From: Actinoplanes cyaneus
GTDB taxonomy: Bacteria > Actinomycetota > Actinomycetes > Mycobacteriales > Micromonosporaceae
Reading direction: 5' to 3'
Assembly (NCBI RefSeq): GCF_016862095.1
Contig: NZ_BOMH01000060.1
Span: 1 to 49,671, forward strand
Length of the DNA stretch: 49,671 nt
The position numbers were made by a program, and so were the translations under genes. The notes under the pieces are model-generated. The model did not search any database, was not told where the DNA came from, and saw nothing but the letters and a program-made list of their open reading frames with translations. Shown in pieces: positions 15,476 to 23,745 of the stretch. Each line of letters opens with the position of its first letter. Position 1 is the first letter of the stretch.

Positions 15476-17713
15476 GTGAACCCGTCCCGACCGGTTGACC
15501 CGGAACCTCCCGCCACCCGCCGCTCGCCGACCCACGCCATCGCCGGATGGAGCATCCGCCATCCGTGGACGGCCGTGGGACTGTGGATCGCCTTCGTCGC
15601 CGCATGCCTCGCGATCGGCTCGGCCGTCCCGGCCCGGACGGCGACCAGCGTCGAAAGCACCGTCGGGCAGGCCGCCCAGGCCGAAAGGATGCTGCGTGCG
15701 GCCGGTCTGGCCGATCCCGCGTCGGAGAACATCCTCATCACGGCCCGCAGCGGCCGGCTCGACGTGAACGCCGCACAGGCCGCGGCGGCCGCCGTGAACT
15801 CCCGGCTGAGCAACCTGCCCGAGGTGGCGCAGATCGGCATCCCGGTCACCGCCGAGGGCAAGGACGCGGTGCTGCTGCCGGTCGTCCTGCGCGGCGACCC
15901 GGACACCGCGGTCGACCGCATCGCCGCGGTGCACGCCGCCACGGACACGGTGGCCGCACAGTTCCCCGCCCTGCGGGTGGCCCAGACCGGCAACGCGTCA
16001 CTCACCGAGGGACTGGCCGAGCAGAGCACGAAGGACCTCGACGCGGCCGGCGCGGTCAGTCTTCCGCTGACGCTGGTGATTCTGCTCGTGGTGTTCGGCG
16101 CTCTGCTCGCGGCAGGCGTGCCCCTGCTGCTCGGGCTGTCCGCGGTGGCGGCCGCCTTCGGCCTGTCGTCGCTCATGTCGCACCTGCTGCCGAGCACCGG
16201 CACGACCTCGGCCATGATCCTGCTGATGGGCATGGCCGTCGGTGTCGACTACTCCCTCTTCTACGTCAAGCGCTATCGGGACGAGCGGGCCCGCTCCCAT
16301 GAGCACCTCGACGCCGTCCGGATCGCGGTGCAGACCTCCGGCCACTCGGTCCTGGTCTCGGGCATCGCCGTCATCGTGGCGATGCTGGGCCTGTTCTTCG
16401 TCCAGGACGTGACGTTCTCCTCACTGGCCGCCTCCTCGGTCATGGTCGTCACGGTCGCCATGCTCGGCTCGCTGACCGTCCTGCCGGCGTTGCTGGCCGG
16501 TCTGGGGCGCGTCCTGGACCGCCCGAGGGTGCCGGTGCTGTGGCGCCTGGCGACCCGTACGCGGGAGCCCCGGCTCTGGCCCTTCCTGCTGCGCCCGTCG
16601 CTGCGCCGCCCGTCCTGGACGCTGGCGGCCGCTGTCCTGGGCATGCTCGCGCTGACCGTTCCCGCCCTGAGCATGACGCTCAGCCAGCCCGACATCGACG
16701 CGCTGCCCCGAGCCGTGCCCGAGGTGGCCACCCTCCGCGAGTTGACCAAGGCGTTCCCGGACGAGCAGGCCCGCCACAAGGTCGTGGTCACCGCCCCGGC
16801 CACGCAAGCGGATCAGGTCGAACAACGGTTGCGGACGCTCAGGGGCGACGTCGGAGGCACCAGTCTGCGAGCGTCGTCCGACCGCCGGGTGCACGAGCTG
16901 ATCCTGGACACGGACGCCGATGCGGAGTCGGCCCAGGCGCACGACCAGGTGGAGAGCCTGCGTGAACGCCTTCCGGAGACCCTGCGGGGTATCGACGCGA
17001 CCTGGGCGGTCGGCGGCGACACCGCGAGTTCGATGGACTACACGGCCAACCTCGATCGCGCGCTGCCCTGGGTCGTCGGCTTCGTCATCCTGGCCACCGC
17101 CATGATCATCGTTGTGGCGTTCCGATCGCTGGTGCTCGCCCTGGTGACCGCGGTCAGCAACCTGCTGTCGGTGGGGGCGGCGTTCGGCGTCATCACACTG
17201 GTCTTCCAGCACATCGGCGGCGGGAAGATCGTCAGCTTCGTCCCGTTGTTCGCCTTCGCGGTCCTTTCCGGACTCTCCATGGACTACCACGTCTTCGTAC
17301 TGACCCGGATCCGGGAGCTGGTCACCGAGGGGCTGCCGACCCGGCAGGCAGTCGCCCGCGGCATCACCGAATCCGCCGGCACGGTCACCAGCGCCGCCGC
17401 GGTCATGGTTGCCGTCTTCAGCGTTTTCATCCTCGGCAACGGCATCGAGTTCCAGCAGCTCGGCGTGGGACTTTCCAGCGCCGTCCTGATCGACGCGCTC
17501 GTCATCCGGGCACTCGTGCTGCCGGCGGCGCTGACCATGCTCGGCCCGCGGACCTGGTGGCCGTCGCGTCCGCAACCACATTCGCCCGCGGGGACCCCCG
17601 CGCCGCAGCAGCTCGTCGAGGGGGAGTCGCCCACCCTCATCGACGCCACCATGATGCCCACCGGATCCACTCTTGACGGCTGCCCCAACGGCGGTGTGCG
17701 GCACCAGAACTGA
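15476..17713 (+). CDS. MMPL/RND-family membrane transporter
   Basis: A 745-residue efflux-type permease of the MmpL/HpnN group. The layout is duplicated: TM1 (about 25-46), an external domain, then a five-helix membrane block (about 205-350), and the same again in the second half (TM7 near 385, external domain, helices about 535-690). The conserved membrane motif GMAVGVDYSLFYVKRYRDE has a second copy, LSGLSMDYHVFVLTRIRE; these hold the Asp/Tyr proton-relay residues. It likely exports lipids or amphipathic drugs. The GTG start (VNPSRPV) follows a CAGGCTGAG site; the frame is open far upstream only as a shadow of the opposite-strand peptidase gene. It diverges from that peptidase, suggesting shared envelope-stress control. 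Confidence 0.88.
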   Translation: MNPSRPVDPEPPATRRSPTHAIAGWSIRHPWTAVGLWIAFVAACLAIGSAVPARTATSVESTVGQAAQAERMLRAAGLADPASENILITARSGRLDVNAAQAAAAAVNSRLSNLPEVAQIGIPVTAEGKDAVLLPVVLRGDPDTAVDRIAAVHAATDTVAAQFPALRVAQTGNASLTEGLAEQSTKDLDAAGAVSLPLTLVILLVVFGALLAAGVPLLLGLSAVAAAFGLSSLMSHLLPSTGTTSAMILLMGMAVGVDYSLFYVKRYRDERARSHEHLDAVRIAVQTSGHSVLVSGIAVIVAMLGLFFVQDVTFSSLAASSVMVVTVAMLGSLTVLPALLAGLGRVLDRPRVPVLWRLATRTREPRLWPFLLRPSLRRPSWTLAAAVLGMLALTVPALSMTLSQPDIDALPRAVPEVATLRELTKAFPDEQARHKVVVTAPATQADQVEQRLRTLRGDVGGTSLRASSDRRVHELILDTDADAESAQAHDQVESLRERLPETLRGIDATWAVGGDTASSMDYTANLDRALPWVVGFVILATAMIIVVAFRSLVLALVTAVSNLLSVGAAFGVITLVFQHIGGGKIVSFVPLFAFAVLSGLSMDYHVFVLTRIRELVTEGLPTRQAVARGITESAGTVTSAAAVMVAVFSVFILGNGIEFQQLGVGLSSAVLIDALVIRALVLPAALTMLGPRTWWPSRPQPHSPAGTPAPQQLVEGESPTLIDATMMPTGSTLDGCPNGGVRHQN

Positions 17714-17775
17714 AGGCTCGCCGTCACTGCTCGCGCGATGATCCAGTGCCCCTGCCGGCGGAAGACCTTGCCCGG

Positions 17776-18213
17776 TCAGGAGCCTTCCGGCTCGGAGCGC
17801 GCCGCCTCGGCGACCTTGTCGAGCAGCGTCTTGAGGGTGGCCACTTCCTGAGCGGACAGGGGCCGCGCCAAGCGCTCGTCGAGGTGGGCGACGCGCGCGT
17901 CGGCGCGGGCGAACAGCTCGGCGCCCTCGGCGGTCAGCCGGATCTCGATGAGGGTGCCGTGCAGGGGGTGCGGGCGCCGCTCGATCAGGCCGCGCTGTTC
18001 CAGGCGCCCGAGCGTGCTGTTCATCGTCTGCGGGGTGACCGCGCATCGCCGCGCCAGCTCGGCGGCGGTGATGCCGTCGTGGTCGGACAGAACGGCGAGC
18101 GCGCTCTGCTGGGCCGGCGTCATCGCGAACTCGCGCAGCACCCGCTCTTTGGCCGCCTGGGTCGTCTGCTCGGCGCGTTTGACGTAGCCCAGCAACCGCT
18201 CGGAGTAGTGCAC
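17776..18213 (-). CDS. MarR family transcriptional regulator
   Basis: A 145-residue winged-helix regulator. The start chosen is GTG 18213 (VHYSERLLGYVKRAEQ) with AAGGTGG upstream; a GTG three codons earlier is also possible, and the longer open frame upstream is arginine-rich and runs into the divergent transporter. The recognition region is AAELARRCAVTPQTMNSTLGRLEQRGLIERRP, followed by the wing HPLHGTLIEIRLTAEG. It probably represses the divergent MFS gene. The 86-bp spacer contains the perfect palindrome CAGCATGCTG (18246-18255), flanked by AACAGG and CTGTT elements, a candidate operator. Confidence 0.88.
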   Translation of the reverse strand: MHYSERLLGYVKRAEQTTQAAKERVLREFAMTPAQQSALAVLSDHDGITAAELARRCAVTPQTMNSTLGRLEQRGLIERRPHPLHGTLIEIRLTAEGAELFARADARVAHLDERLARPLSAQEVATLKTLLDKVAEAARSEPEGS

Positions 18214-18299
18214 GTCACCCACCTTAACAGGTTGCGCATTCCTATCAGCATGCTGTTGGCTGTTCGATATCTGATGGACTTCGGCATGCGGAGAGTCTC

Positions 18300-19496
18300 G
18301 TGCACCCTTCACCCCGGCGCTGGCTGGTCCTGGCGATCGGCATGATCGCCATGACCAGCGGCTGCGCCTTCCAGTTCGGCCTCGCCTACCTGATTCCCGC
18401 CCTGCGCGCCGACGGCCTGTCACTGGCCACCGCCGGACTGCTCGCCGCCGCACCCACCGCCGGGCTGCTCACCACGCTGATCGCCTGGGGTGCCGCCGCC
18501 GACCGCTGGGGCGAGCGTCTCGTGCTCTCGGCCGGGCTGGCCGCCTCCGGCGCGATCCTGCTGGTCGCCACCCGCGTGCAGGACCCGGTGCGGCTCGGGG
18601 TGTGCTTCCTGCTGGCCGGCGCGGCGGGCGCCGCCGTGCACGCCTCCAGCGGGCGGCTGATCATGGGCTGGTTCCGCGCCGGCGAGCGCGGACTGGCCAT
18701 GGGCCTGCGCCAGACTGCCCAGCCCGCAGGCGTCGCGGTCGCCGCCGTCGCGCTACCGGCGCTGTCCGCCTCCGGTCCGGCGCCGGCGATCGGGCTGCTC
18801 GCCGCACTGAGCCTGGCATCGTCCGTCCTGGTCGCCGTCCTGATCCGCGACCCGGCCCGCACGACCACCGGGGACAACGCTCGAACCGACTCGCCCTACC
18901 GCACGCCGGTGCTGTGGCGCGTGCACGCCGCCAGCGCGCTGCTGATCGTCCCGCAGTTCACCGTCGCCATGTTCGCGCTGGTCTTCCTGGTCGACCAGCA
19001 CCACTTCACGGCCACCGCGGCCGGACGCGTGCTGGCCGCGGGGCAGGTCGGCGGCGCGGTCGCCCGTCTCGCCGCGGGCTGGTGGTCCGACCGGACGGGT
19101 TCCCGGCTGCGTCCGATGCGTACCGTCGCGCTGGCAATCGTCGCCGTCGTCGCCCTGCTGGCCGCCACCGCACCGACCGGGATCTCGGTCGCCGTGCTGC
19201 TCGCCGCCGCCGTCCTCACGGTCAGTCCCAACGGCCTGGCGTTCACCGCCGTCGCCGAGTACGCGGGGCAGGCCTGGGCGGGCCGGGCGCTCGGCATCCA
19301 GAACACGGCGCAGAACGTGGTCGGCACGGCCACACCGCCGACCATCGGCGCGGTGATCGGCGCGATCGGGTACGGGCCGGCCTTCGCGACGATCCTGATC
19401 TTCCCACTGCTGGCCGCCGCCATCATCCCGGTGGAACCACGCCCCGGCAGGCGTCAACCGGAGAGCCCCGGCACGCCGGCCGTATCCCGCGCCTGA
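18300..19496 (+). CDS. MFS transporter
   Basis: A 398-residue permease with about 12 hydrophobic segments and the central cytosolic loop near residues 185-205. The first loop carries a weak MFS motif A (WGAAADRWGERLVL) and the second half has WWSDRTGSRLRPMR in the equivalent position. The GTG start follows a GGAGAG site by three to six bases. It is divergent from a MarR gene and followed after 37 bases by a GlcG/HbpS-like gene, probably in one transcript. The pattern fits a MarR-controlled efflux or uptake unit; the substrate is unknown. Confidence 0.9.
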   Translation: MHPSPRRWLVLAIGMIAMTSGCAFQFGLAYLIPALRADGLSLATAGLLAAAPTAGLLTTLIAWGAAADRWGERLVLSAGLAASGAILLVATRVQDPVRLGVCFLLAGAAGAAVHASSGRLIMGWFRAGERGLAMGLRQTAQPAGVAVAAVALPALSASGPAPAIGLLAALSLASSVLVAVLIRDPARTTTGDNARTDSPYRTPVLWRVHAASALLIVPQFTVAMFALVFLVDQHHFTATAAGRVLAAGQVGGAVARLAAGWWSDRTGSRLRPMRTVALAIVAVVALLAATAPTGISVAVLLAAAVLTVSPNGLAFTAVAEYAGQAWAGRALGIQNTAQNVVGTATPPTIGAVIGAIGYGPAFATILIFPLLAAAIIPVEPRPGRRQPESPGTPAVSRA

Positions 19497-19533
19497 CCTT
19501 CATCCGTTTCCCGCTGTAGACCCTGGAGATCCC

Positions 19534-19980
19534 ATGAGCCCCTTCCGCACCGTTCCCGCCCTGACCGCGCACGCCGCCCGCGCTGTGCTCGACGCCGCTC
19601 TGGCCGCTGCCGAACACAGCGGCATCCCGTCGTCGATCGCTGTCGTCGACGCCGGCGGGCATCTGACCGCGTTCGCCCGCATGGACGGCGCGCCCGTCAT
19701 CACCGTGCAGGTCGCGACCGACAAGGCGTACACCGCAGCCGGTTTCGGTCTGCCCACCGCGGCCTGGCACGAGATGCTGGAGCGCGACGCGCCACTGGCG
19801 CTCGGCGTGCCCGCCCAGATCGAGCGGATCGTCACCTTCGGCGGCGGGCTCCCCATCACGGCAGGCCAGCAGACCGTCGGCGGCATCGGAGTCAGCGGCG
19901 GTCACTGGAGCGACGACGTACGGATCGCATCAGCGGGACTCGCCGCAATCACCGACTCGGCCATGAGTCAGAATCGATAG
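19534..19980 (+). CDS. GlcG/HbpS family (DUF336) heme-binding-type protein
   Basis: A 148-residue protein with the GlcG/HbpS signature: helix LTAHAARAVLDAALAAAEHSG, strand SIAVVDAGGHLTAFARMDGAP, VATDKAYTAAGF, the GGGLPI loop, and GGIGVSGG near the end. HbpS-type members bind heme, corrinoids or other small ligands; GlcG-type members sit in glycolate operons. There is no signal peptide, unlike secreted HbpS. It follows the MFS gene by 37 bases on the same strand, so it may bind or process the transported compound. Confidence 0.85.
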   Translation: MSPFRTVPALTAHAARAVLDAALAAAEHSGIPSSIAVVDAGGHLTAFARMDGAPVITVQVATDKAYTAAGFGLPTAAWHEMLERDAPLALGVPAQIERIVTFGGGLPITAGQQTVGGIGVSGGHWSDDVRIASAGLAAITDSAMSQNR

Positions 19981-20255
19981 GTTTCTCTCGGTGACGTGCT
20001 ATCTATGGGCCGTCGCCAAGTGAGGAAGGCGCCGCAGGGGTGCCGCAGTTGTGGTTGGCCGAACCCGGCACCTCGGTGCCAACCCGGTCCTCAACAACGC
20101 TCTCTCGATCGTCAGAACGCTCCGACCTTGATCGACCGGCGTCATCGTGCTGCGAGAGGCGACGCGCGAACAAACGTGGACCGGGATGCAACCCCGCTGC
20201 CGGAGGTTTCCGTCGTGCCGAGAAGAGATGTGCCGGGGGACCGATCGGAGGATGG

Positions 20256-20753
20256 GTGGACAGGTCCGAGGAGGACGAGTTCCGGGTGTTCGCCGGCGCC
20301 CGCACGGAACGCTGGCGACGTGCCGCCTACCTGCTGTGTCACGACTGGCATCTGGCCGACGATCTGGTGGCCACCGTCATCGGCAAGCTGTATCAGCACT
20401 GGCGGCGGGTTTCCACGGCGGACAATCCCGACGCGTACGCCCAGCGGATCTTGACCACCGCCTGGGTCGACGAACTCCGCCGGCCGTGGCGGCGGGAGCA
20501 GGCCACCGAGGCGCTTCCCGATCGGGGGTGGACGCCGCCGGACCGGGCCGGTGACCGGGAACAGCTGGTGGCGTTGCTGCGGCAACTCGGGCGGCGGCAG
20601 CGCGCGGTGGTCGTGCTGCGCTTCTACTTCGACAGGTCGGTCGAGGAGACCGCGGAGATGCTCGGCATCTCCCCGGGGACGGTCAAGAGTCAGTCGGCGC
20701 GTGCGCTGGAGTTGCTGCGCGCCCTTTCCTATGCGAGGGAGAGCCCGCGATGA
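20256..20753 (+). CDS. ECF-like sigma factor (SigE group)
   Basis: A 165-residue sigma-70 family factor with only regions 2 and 4. Region 2 spans about 8-75 (AYLLCHDWHLADDLVATVI through NPDAYAQRILTTAWVDELRR) and region 4 about 95-155 (LGRRQRAVVVLRFYFDRSVEETAEMLGISPGTVKSQSARAL). The start chosen is GTG 20256, four bases after GGAGG; the frame is open upstream without coding character. The stop overlaps the next ATG (ATGA), so the downstream membrane protein is co-translated, the usual arrangement for a sigma factor and its regulator. The 275 bases upstream hold no recognisable gene. Confidence 0.88.
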   Translation: MDRSEEDEFRVFAGARTERWRRAAYLLCHDWHLADDLVATVIGKLYQHWRRVSTADNPDAYAQRILTTAWVDELRRPWRREQATEALPDRGWTPPDRAGDREQLVALLRQLGRRQRAVVVLRFYFDRSVEETAEMLGISPGTVKSQSARALELLRALSYARESPR

Positions 20754-21520
20754 CCCAGGAGATGTTGGATCGGCTCATCGGTGCGGCACCGCCGTCGACG
20801 GTCGACCTCGACGCGGTGATCCGCCGTACGCGCCGCGGGCAGCGGATGCGCCGGATCGCGGCGAGCGGATCGGCCGCCGTCGCGGTCCTCGCGGTGGCGG
20901 TGGCCGGGGTGAGCCTGAACGGGAACGAGCAGCGGACGGTCGCCGTACAGTCGCCGCCTTCGCCTTCGCCTTCGCCTTCGCCTTTGCCTTCGTCTTCGCC
21001 GTCGCCGAGTGTCACGGCGGGGCAGAGACTGACGCCGGCTCGCCTGCGGGCGGCGGTCGAGGAGGCGACCGCCGAACAGGCTCCCGGGACGAGGTGGATC
21101 TACATGCCGGACGTGCCGGGGGAGAAGCGCGACCCGGACGGACACCTGAAGGTGTGGGAGAACAAGGATCCCGCGTCGTTCGAGGGCCGCTCGGGGGTGA
21201 CCCGCAACGGACGCAAGGGCGGCTTCTACCTGTCGCTGCGCGTCGCGCCCCTGTACGAGTGCGACGGCACCGTGCCGGTCTGCGAGATCACGACCACAGC
21301 GGACGGGCTCGAGCTGGTGCACTACGTGGACAAGCCCGGCAACGGCTGGGTCTTCTACGGCGCCGACGTGCTGCTCCCCGACGGAAAGCACGCCCTGCGG
21401 ATGTCCGCGGTGAACTACTTCGGCGGGGACGGCAGCCCGGCGGTCGCGCCGGTCCCGGTGTTCACCCGGGACGAGCTCGACCGGATCGCCGCCACCGTGG
21501 CCGCGGACCTGAGCCAGTAG
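20750..21520 (+). CDS. Single-pass membrane protein coupled to sigma factor, candidate anti-sigma factor
   Basis: A 256-residue protein: cytosolic N-terminus (1-37, basic RRTRRGQRMRR just before the membrane), one transmembrane helix (about 38-56), a Ser/Pro repeat linker (about 67-86), then an external domain with two cysteines (LYECDGTVPVCEI) of unknown fold. The N-terminal part lacks the HXXXCXXC zinc motif of ZAS anti-sigma factors. The role is inferred from the ATGA overlap with the sigma gene and the inside-out topology; proteins of this layout commonly accompany SigE-group sigma factors in Actinoplanes-type genomes. The linker is encoded by a hexanucleotide tandem repeat. Confidence 0.75.
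   Translation: MTQEMLDRLIGAAPPSTVDLDAVIRRTRRGQRMRRIAASGSAAVAVLAVAVAGVSLNGNEQRTVAVQSPPSPSPSPSPLPSSSPSPSVTAGQRLTPARLRAAVEEATAEQAPGTRWIYMPDVPGEKRDPDGHLKVWENKDPASFEGRSGVTRNGRKGGFYLSLRVAPLYECDGTVPVCEITTTADGLELVHYVDKPGNGWVFYGADVLLPDGKHALRMSAVNYFGGDGSPAVAPVPVFTRDELDRIAATVAADLSQ
20956..20997 (+). repeat. Hexanucleotide GCCTTC tandem repeat inside linker
   Basis: Seven consecutive 6-base units, five GCCTTC plus one GCCTTT and one GTCTTC, encode alternating Pro and Ser codons in the linker after the membrane helix. Because the unit is two codons long, slippage would change linker length without shifting the frame. Confidence 0.85.
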
Positions 21521-21615
21521 CGACGCCGGTCGGAGCGGGGTACGCCGTCAACGGGTAGGGCAGCGTCCACCCAGGCGTCACCCGCACTTCACAGGTGAGG
21601 GCTTGGGTGATCGGC

Positions 21616-23175
21616 ATGCCTACTCGTCGTCAGCTTCTCTCCGGAGCCGCGCTCACCGCGGGCGCCATCGCCCTGCCGGGTGGCGCAGCGTACGCGTCCG
21701 CGCCGGCCGACCTCTTCCCGCTCGGTGTGGCCAGTGGTGACCCGCTGCCCGACCGCGTGATCCTCTGGACTCGGCTCGTCAAGGACGGTGGCCTGCCCGG
21801 CCGGGCCATCGAGGTCGACTGGCAGATCGCCCGGGACGAGCACTTCAGGCGAGTGGTCCGCTCCGGTCGCACGTACGCGCGGCCGGAGCTGGCCCACTCG
21901 GTGCACGTCGACGCCCGCGGCCTGGACGCCGGCCACGAGTACTTCTACCGCTTCCGGGCACAGGGCCGGATCAGCCCCACCGGCCGTACCAGAACCGCCT
22001 CTGCGTCGCGGGCACTTCGCTTCGGCATCGTCAACTGCCAGGACTTCCAGAACGGATACTGGCCCGCCTACTGGGGCCTGGCGGCCGAGGACCTCGACGT
22101 CGTCCTGCACCTGGGCGACTACATCTACGAGTACGACCCGGCCAGCGCCTACGCCGATCGCAAGCACACCGCCCCGCAGACCCTGGGCCTGGACCAGCTC
22201 GTCACGCTCGACGACTACCGGGCACGGCACGCCCAGTACAAGAGCGACCCGGCGTTGCAAGCGGCGCACGCGGCCTTCCCCTGGATCGTCACCTGGGACG
22301 ACCACGAGACCGAGAACAACTACGCCGGTCTGGTCGACGGAACCGACGACACCGGTGCCAAGAAGCAGACCCCCGCGCAGTTCGCCAAGCAGCGGGCGGC
22401 CGCCTACCAGGCGTACTACGAGCACATGCCGATCCGTGCCGACCTGCGCCCCGGCCGCGCCGACCTGCGGATCTTCCGCCGTTTCGACTACGGGCGCCTG
22501 GTGCGGTTCAACGTGCTCGACACCCGGCAGTACCGCACCGACCAGCCGGGTGGCTTCTCCGGCGACTTCGGACTCGCCGAGGCCGGTCTGGCCAACACGG
22601 CCGGCACGCTCACCGGCGAGGACCAGGAGCGGTGGCTGCTGCACGGCCTCGACCACAGTCCCGCCCGCTGGAACGTCATCGCCCAGCAGGTGATGATGAG
22701 CCGCATCAAGTTCCCGAACCCGGCCGGCACGGTGCCCGCCACCCTGGCCAACCTCGACCAGTGGGACGGCTACGCGCCGCAGCGCACCCGCCTGCTGCAG
22801 CACCTGCACGATGCGAAGGTCGCCAACCCGGTGGTGCTCGCCGGCGACATCCACTCGAGCTGGTTCAGCGAGCTGAAGCTCGACTTCGACCGGCCGGAGC
22901 AGGCGTCGGTGGCCGTCGAGTTCACCGCGACGTCCGTGAGCTCGGACTTCCCGGCCGCTTACGACGCGCCGATCAAGGCACTCAACCCGACCCTCAATCC
23001 GCACGTACGCTTCTTCGACGGCTCCCGCCGCGGATATCTGCGCTGCACGGTGACCAGCCACGAGTGGCGCACCGACGCCCGCACTGTCGAAACGATCGCC
23101 GTACGCGAGGCTCCGGTCAGCACCACCGCCTCGTACACCGTGGAATCCGGAACGTCGACGCTCGTGAAGAGCTGA
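21616..23175 (+). CDS. phoD: PhoD-like alkaline phosphatase, Tat-exported
   Basis: A 519-residue secreted phosphodiesterase/monoesterase of the PhoD family, which uses Fe3+ and Ca2+ to release phosphate from organic esters. The N-terminus has a twin-arginine signal (PTRRQLLSGAAL) and cleavage near AYASAP. Family motifs follow: FPLGVASGDPLPDRVILWTR, the metal-binding LHLGDYIYEYD, WDDHETENNY, and VVLAGDIHSSWF. ATG 21616 was preferred over a GTG seven codons upstream because it gives a compact Tat signal. It is a single gene ended by a very strong hairpin. Phosphate-starvation control is expected, but I did not identify a clear PHO box in the 95-bp upstream gap. Confidence 0.92.
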   Translation: MPTRRQLLSGAALTAGAIALPGGAAYASAPADLFPLGVASGDPLPDRVILWTRLVKDGGLPGRAIEVDWQIARDEHFRRVVRSGRTYARPELAHSVHVDARGLDAGHEYFYRFRAQGRISPTGRTRTASASRALRFGIVNCQDFQNGYWPAYWGLAAEDLDVVLHLGDYIYEYDPASAYADRKHTAPQTLGLDQLVTLDDYRARHAQYKSDPALQAAHAAFPWIVTWDDHETENNYAGLVDGTDDTGAKKQTPAQFAKQRAAAYQAYYEHMPIRADLRPGRADLRIFRRFDYGRLVRFNVLDTRQYRTDQPGGFSGDFGLAEAGLANTAGTLTGEDQERWLLHGLDHSPARWNVIAQQVMMSRIKFPNPAGTVPATLANLDQWDGYAPQRTRLLQHLHDAKVANPVVLAGDIHSSWFSELKLDFDRPEQASVAVEFTATSVSSDFPAAYDAPIKALNPTLNPHVRFFDGSRRGYLRCTVTSHEWRTDARTVETIAVREAPVSTTASYTVESGTSTLVKS

Positions 23176-23189
23176 ACCACCCCGAAGAA

Positions 23190-23245
23190 CCCGACTGCCG
23201 GATCGGCTGTGCGGCGCTTGCCGAACAGCCGATCCGGCAGTCGGG
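23190..23245. terminator. Very long perfect stem-loop after phoD
   Basis: A 21-bp perfect inverted repeat (arms 23190-23210 and 23225-23245) continues, after one G/A mismatch, into a 4-bp CGGC/GCCG stem closed by a GCTT tetraloop. It lies 14 bases after the phoD stop and is an excellent intrinsic terminator without a U-tract. Confidence 0.85.
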
Positions 23246-23452
23246 ATGCGCTCGGACGTCTCGTCCGGGTCCTCGGCCGCTCGAAGGCCATCCAGCCCCG
23301 CCGCGTCGATCAGCGTGATCAGCCCACTGGTTCGCAGGGCTTGTGGTCGTCCAGCGTCCGGGCGCGGCGACCACCTGGCATCGACTCGCGTCACGATGTT
23401 CGCCGATTGTTCAAACGCCGGACCCGGTGGCGGCTGTTGTCACGGGCAAAGG

Positions 23453-23665
23453 ATGACTGTCGAAACATCGCCGACGACAGGTTCAGTCATGATCGTTCTC
23501 GTAGTGGCCGCGATGGTTCTTCTCGGTGGCACGACCTGGCTTGCGCTGGAGCAGCCGGTCGCGTCCGACCCGGAGCTGAACCGCCGCCTGACCACCATCG
23601 GCCTGCTGTTGTGCGGCGTGGCCGGAGCTGTCGCAGTCGCGGTCACCTTCGTGACCGGGCCGTAA
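23453..23665 (+). CDS. Small two-helix membrane protein
   Basis: A 70-residue hypothetical protein with two clear hydrophobic helices: MIVLVVAAMVLLGGTTWLAL and TTIGLLLCGVAGAVAVAVTF, separated by a short polar loop (EQPVASDPELNRR). The ATG at 23453 has AAAGG directly adjacent, which is closer than usual; the internal ATG at 23489 is an alternative giving 58 residues. It has no recognisable family. It lies between the phoD terminator and the terminator of the convergent GH9 gene. The membrane pattern and loop charges argue that it is real, though its size keeps confidence moderate. Confidence 0.5.
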   Translation: MTVETSPTTGSVMIVLVVAAMVLLGGTTWLALEQPVASDPELNRRLTTIGLLLCGVAGAVAVAVTFVTGP

Positions 23666-23690
23666 CCGCGGCCGAGGTTTGCTTCCCCCG

Positions 23691-23726
23691 GGTGCCGACC
23701 CGCTTGCGAGCAAACGGGCCGGCACC
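23691..23726. terminator. Terminator between small membrane gene and GH9 gene
   Basis: GGTGCCG / CGGCACC pair over 7 bp, then one mismatch, then CCCG / CGGG over 4 bp, around a 12-base loop. It sits in the 80-bp convergent gap and could act on both strands. Confidence 0.65.
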
Positions 23727-23745
23727 GTGTTCGAAGCGGACGACG

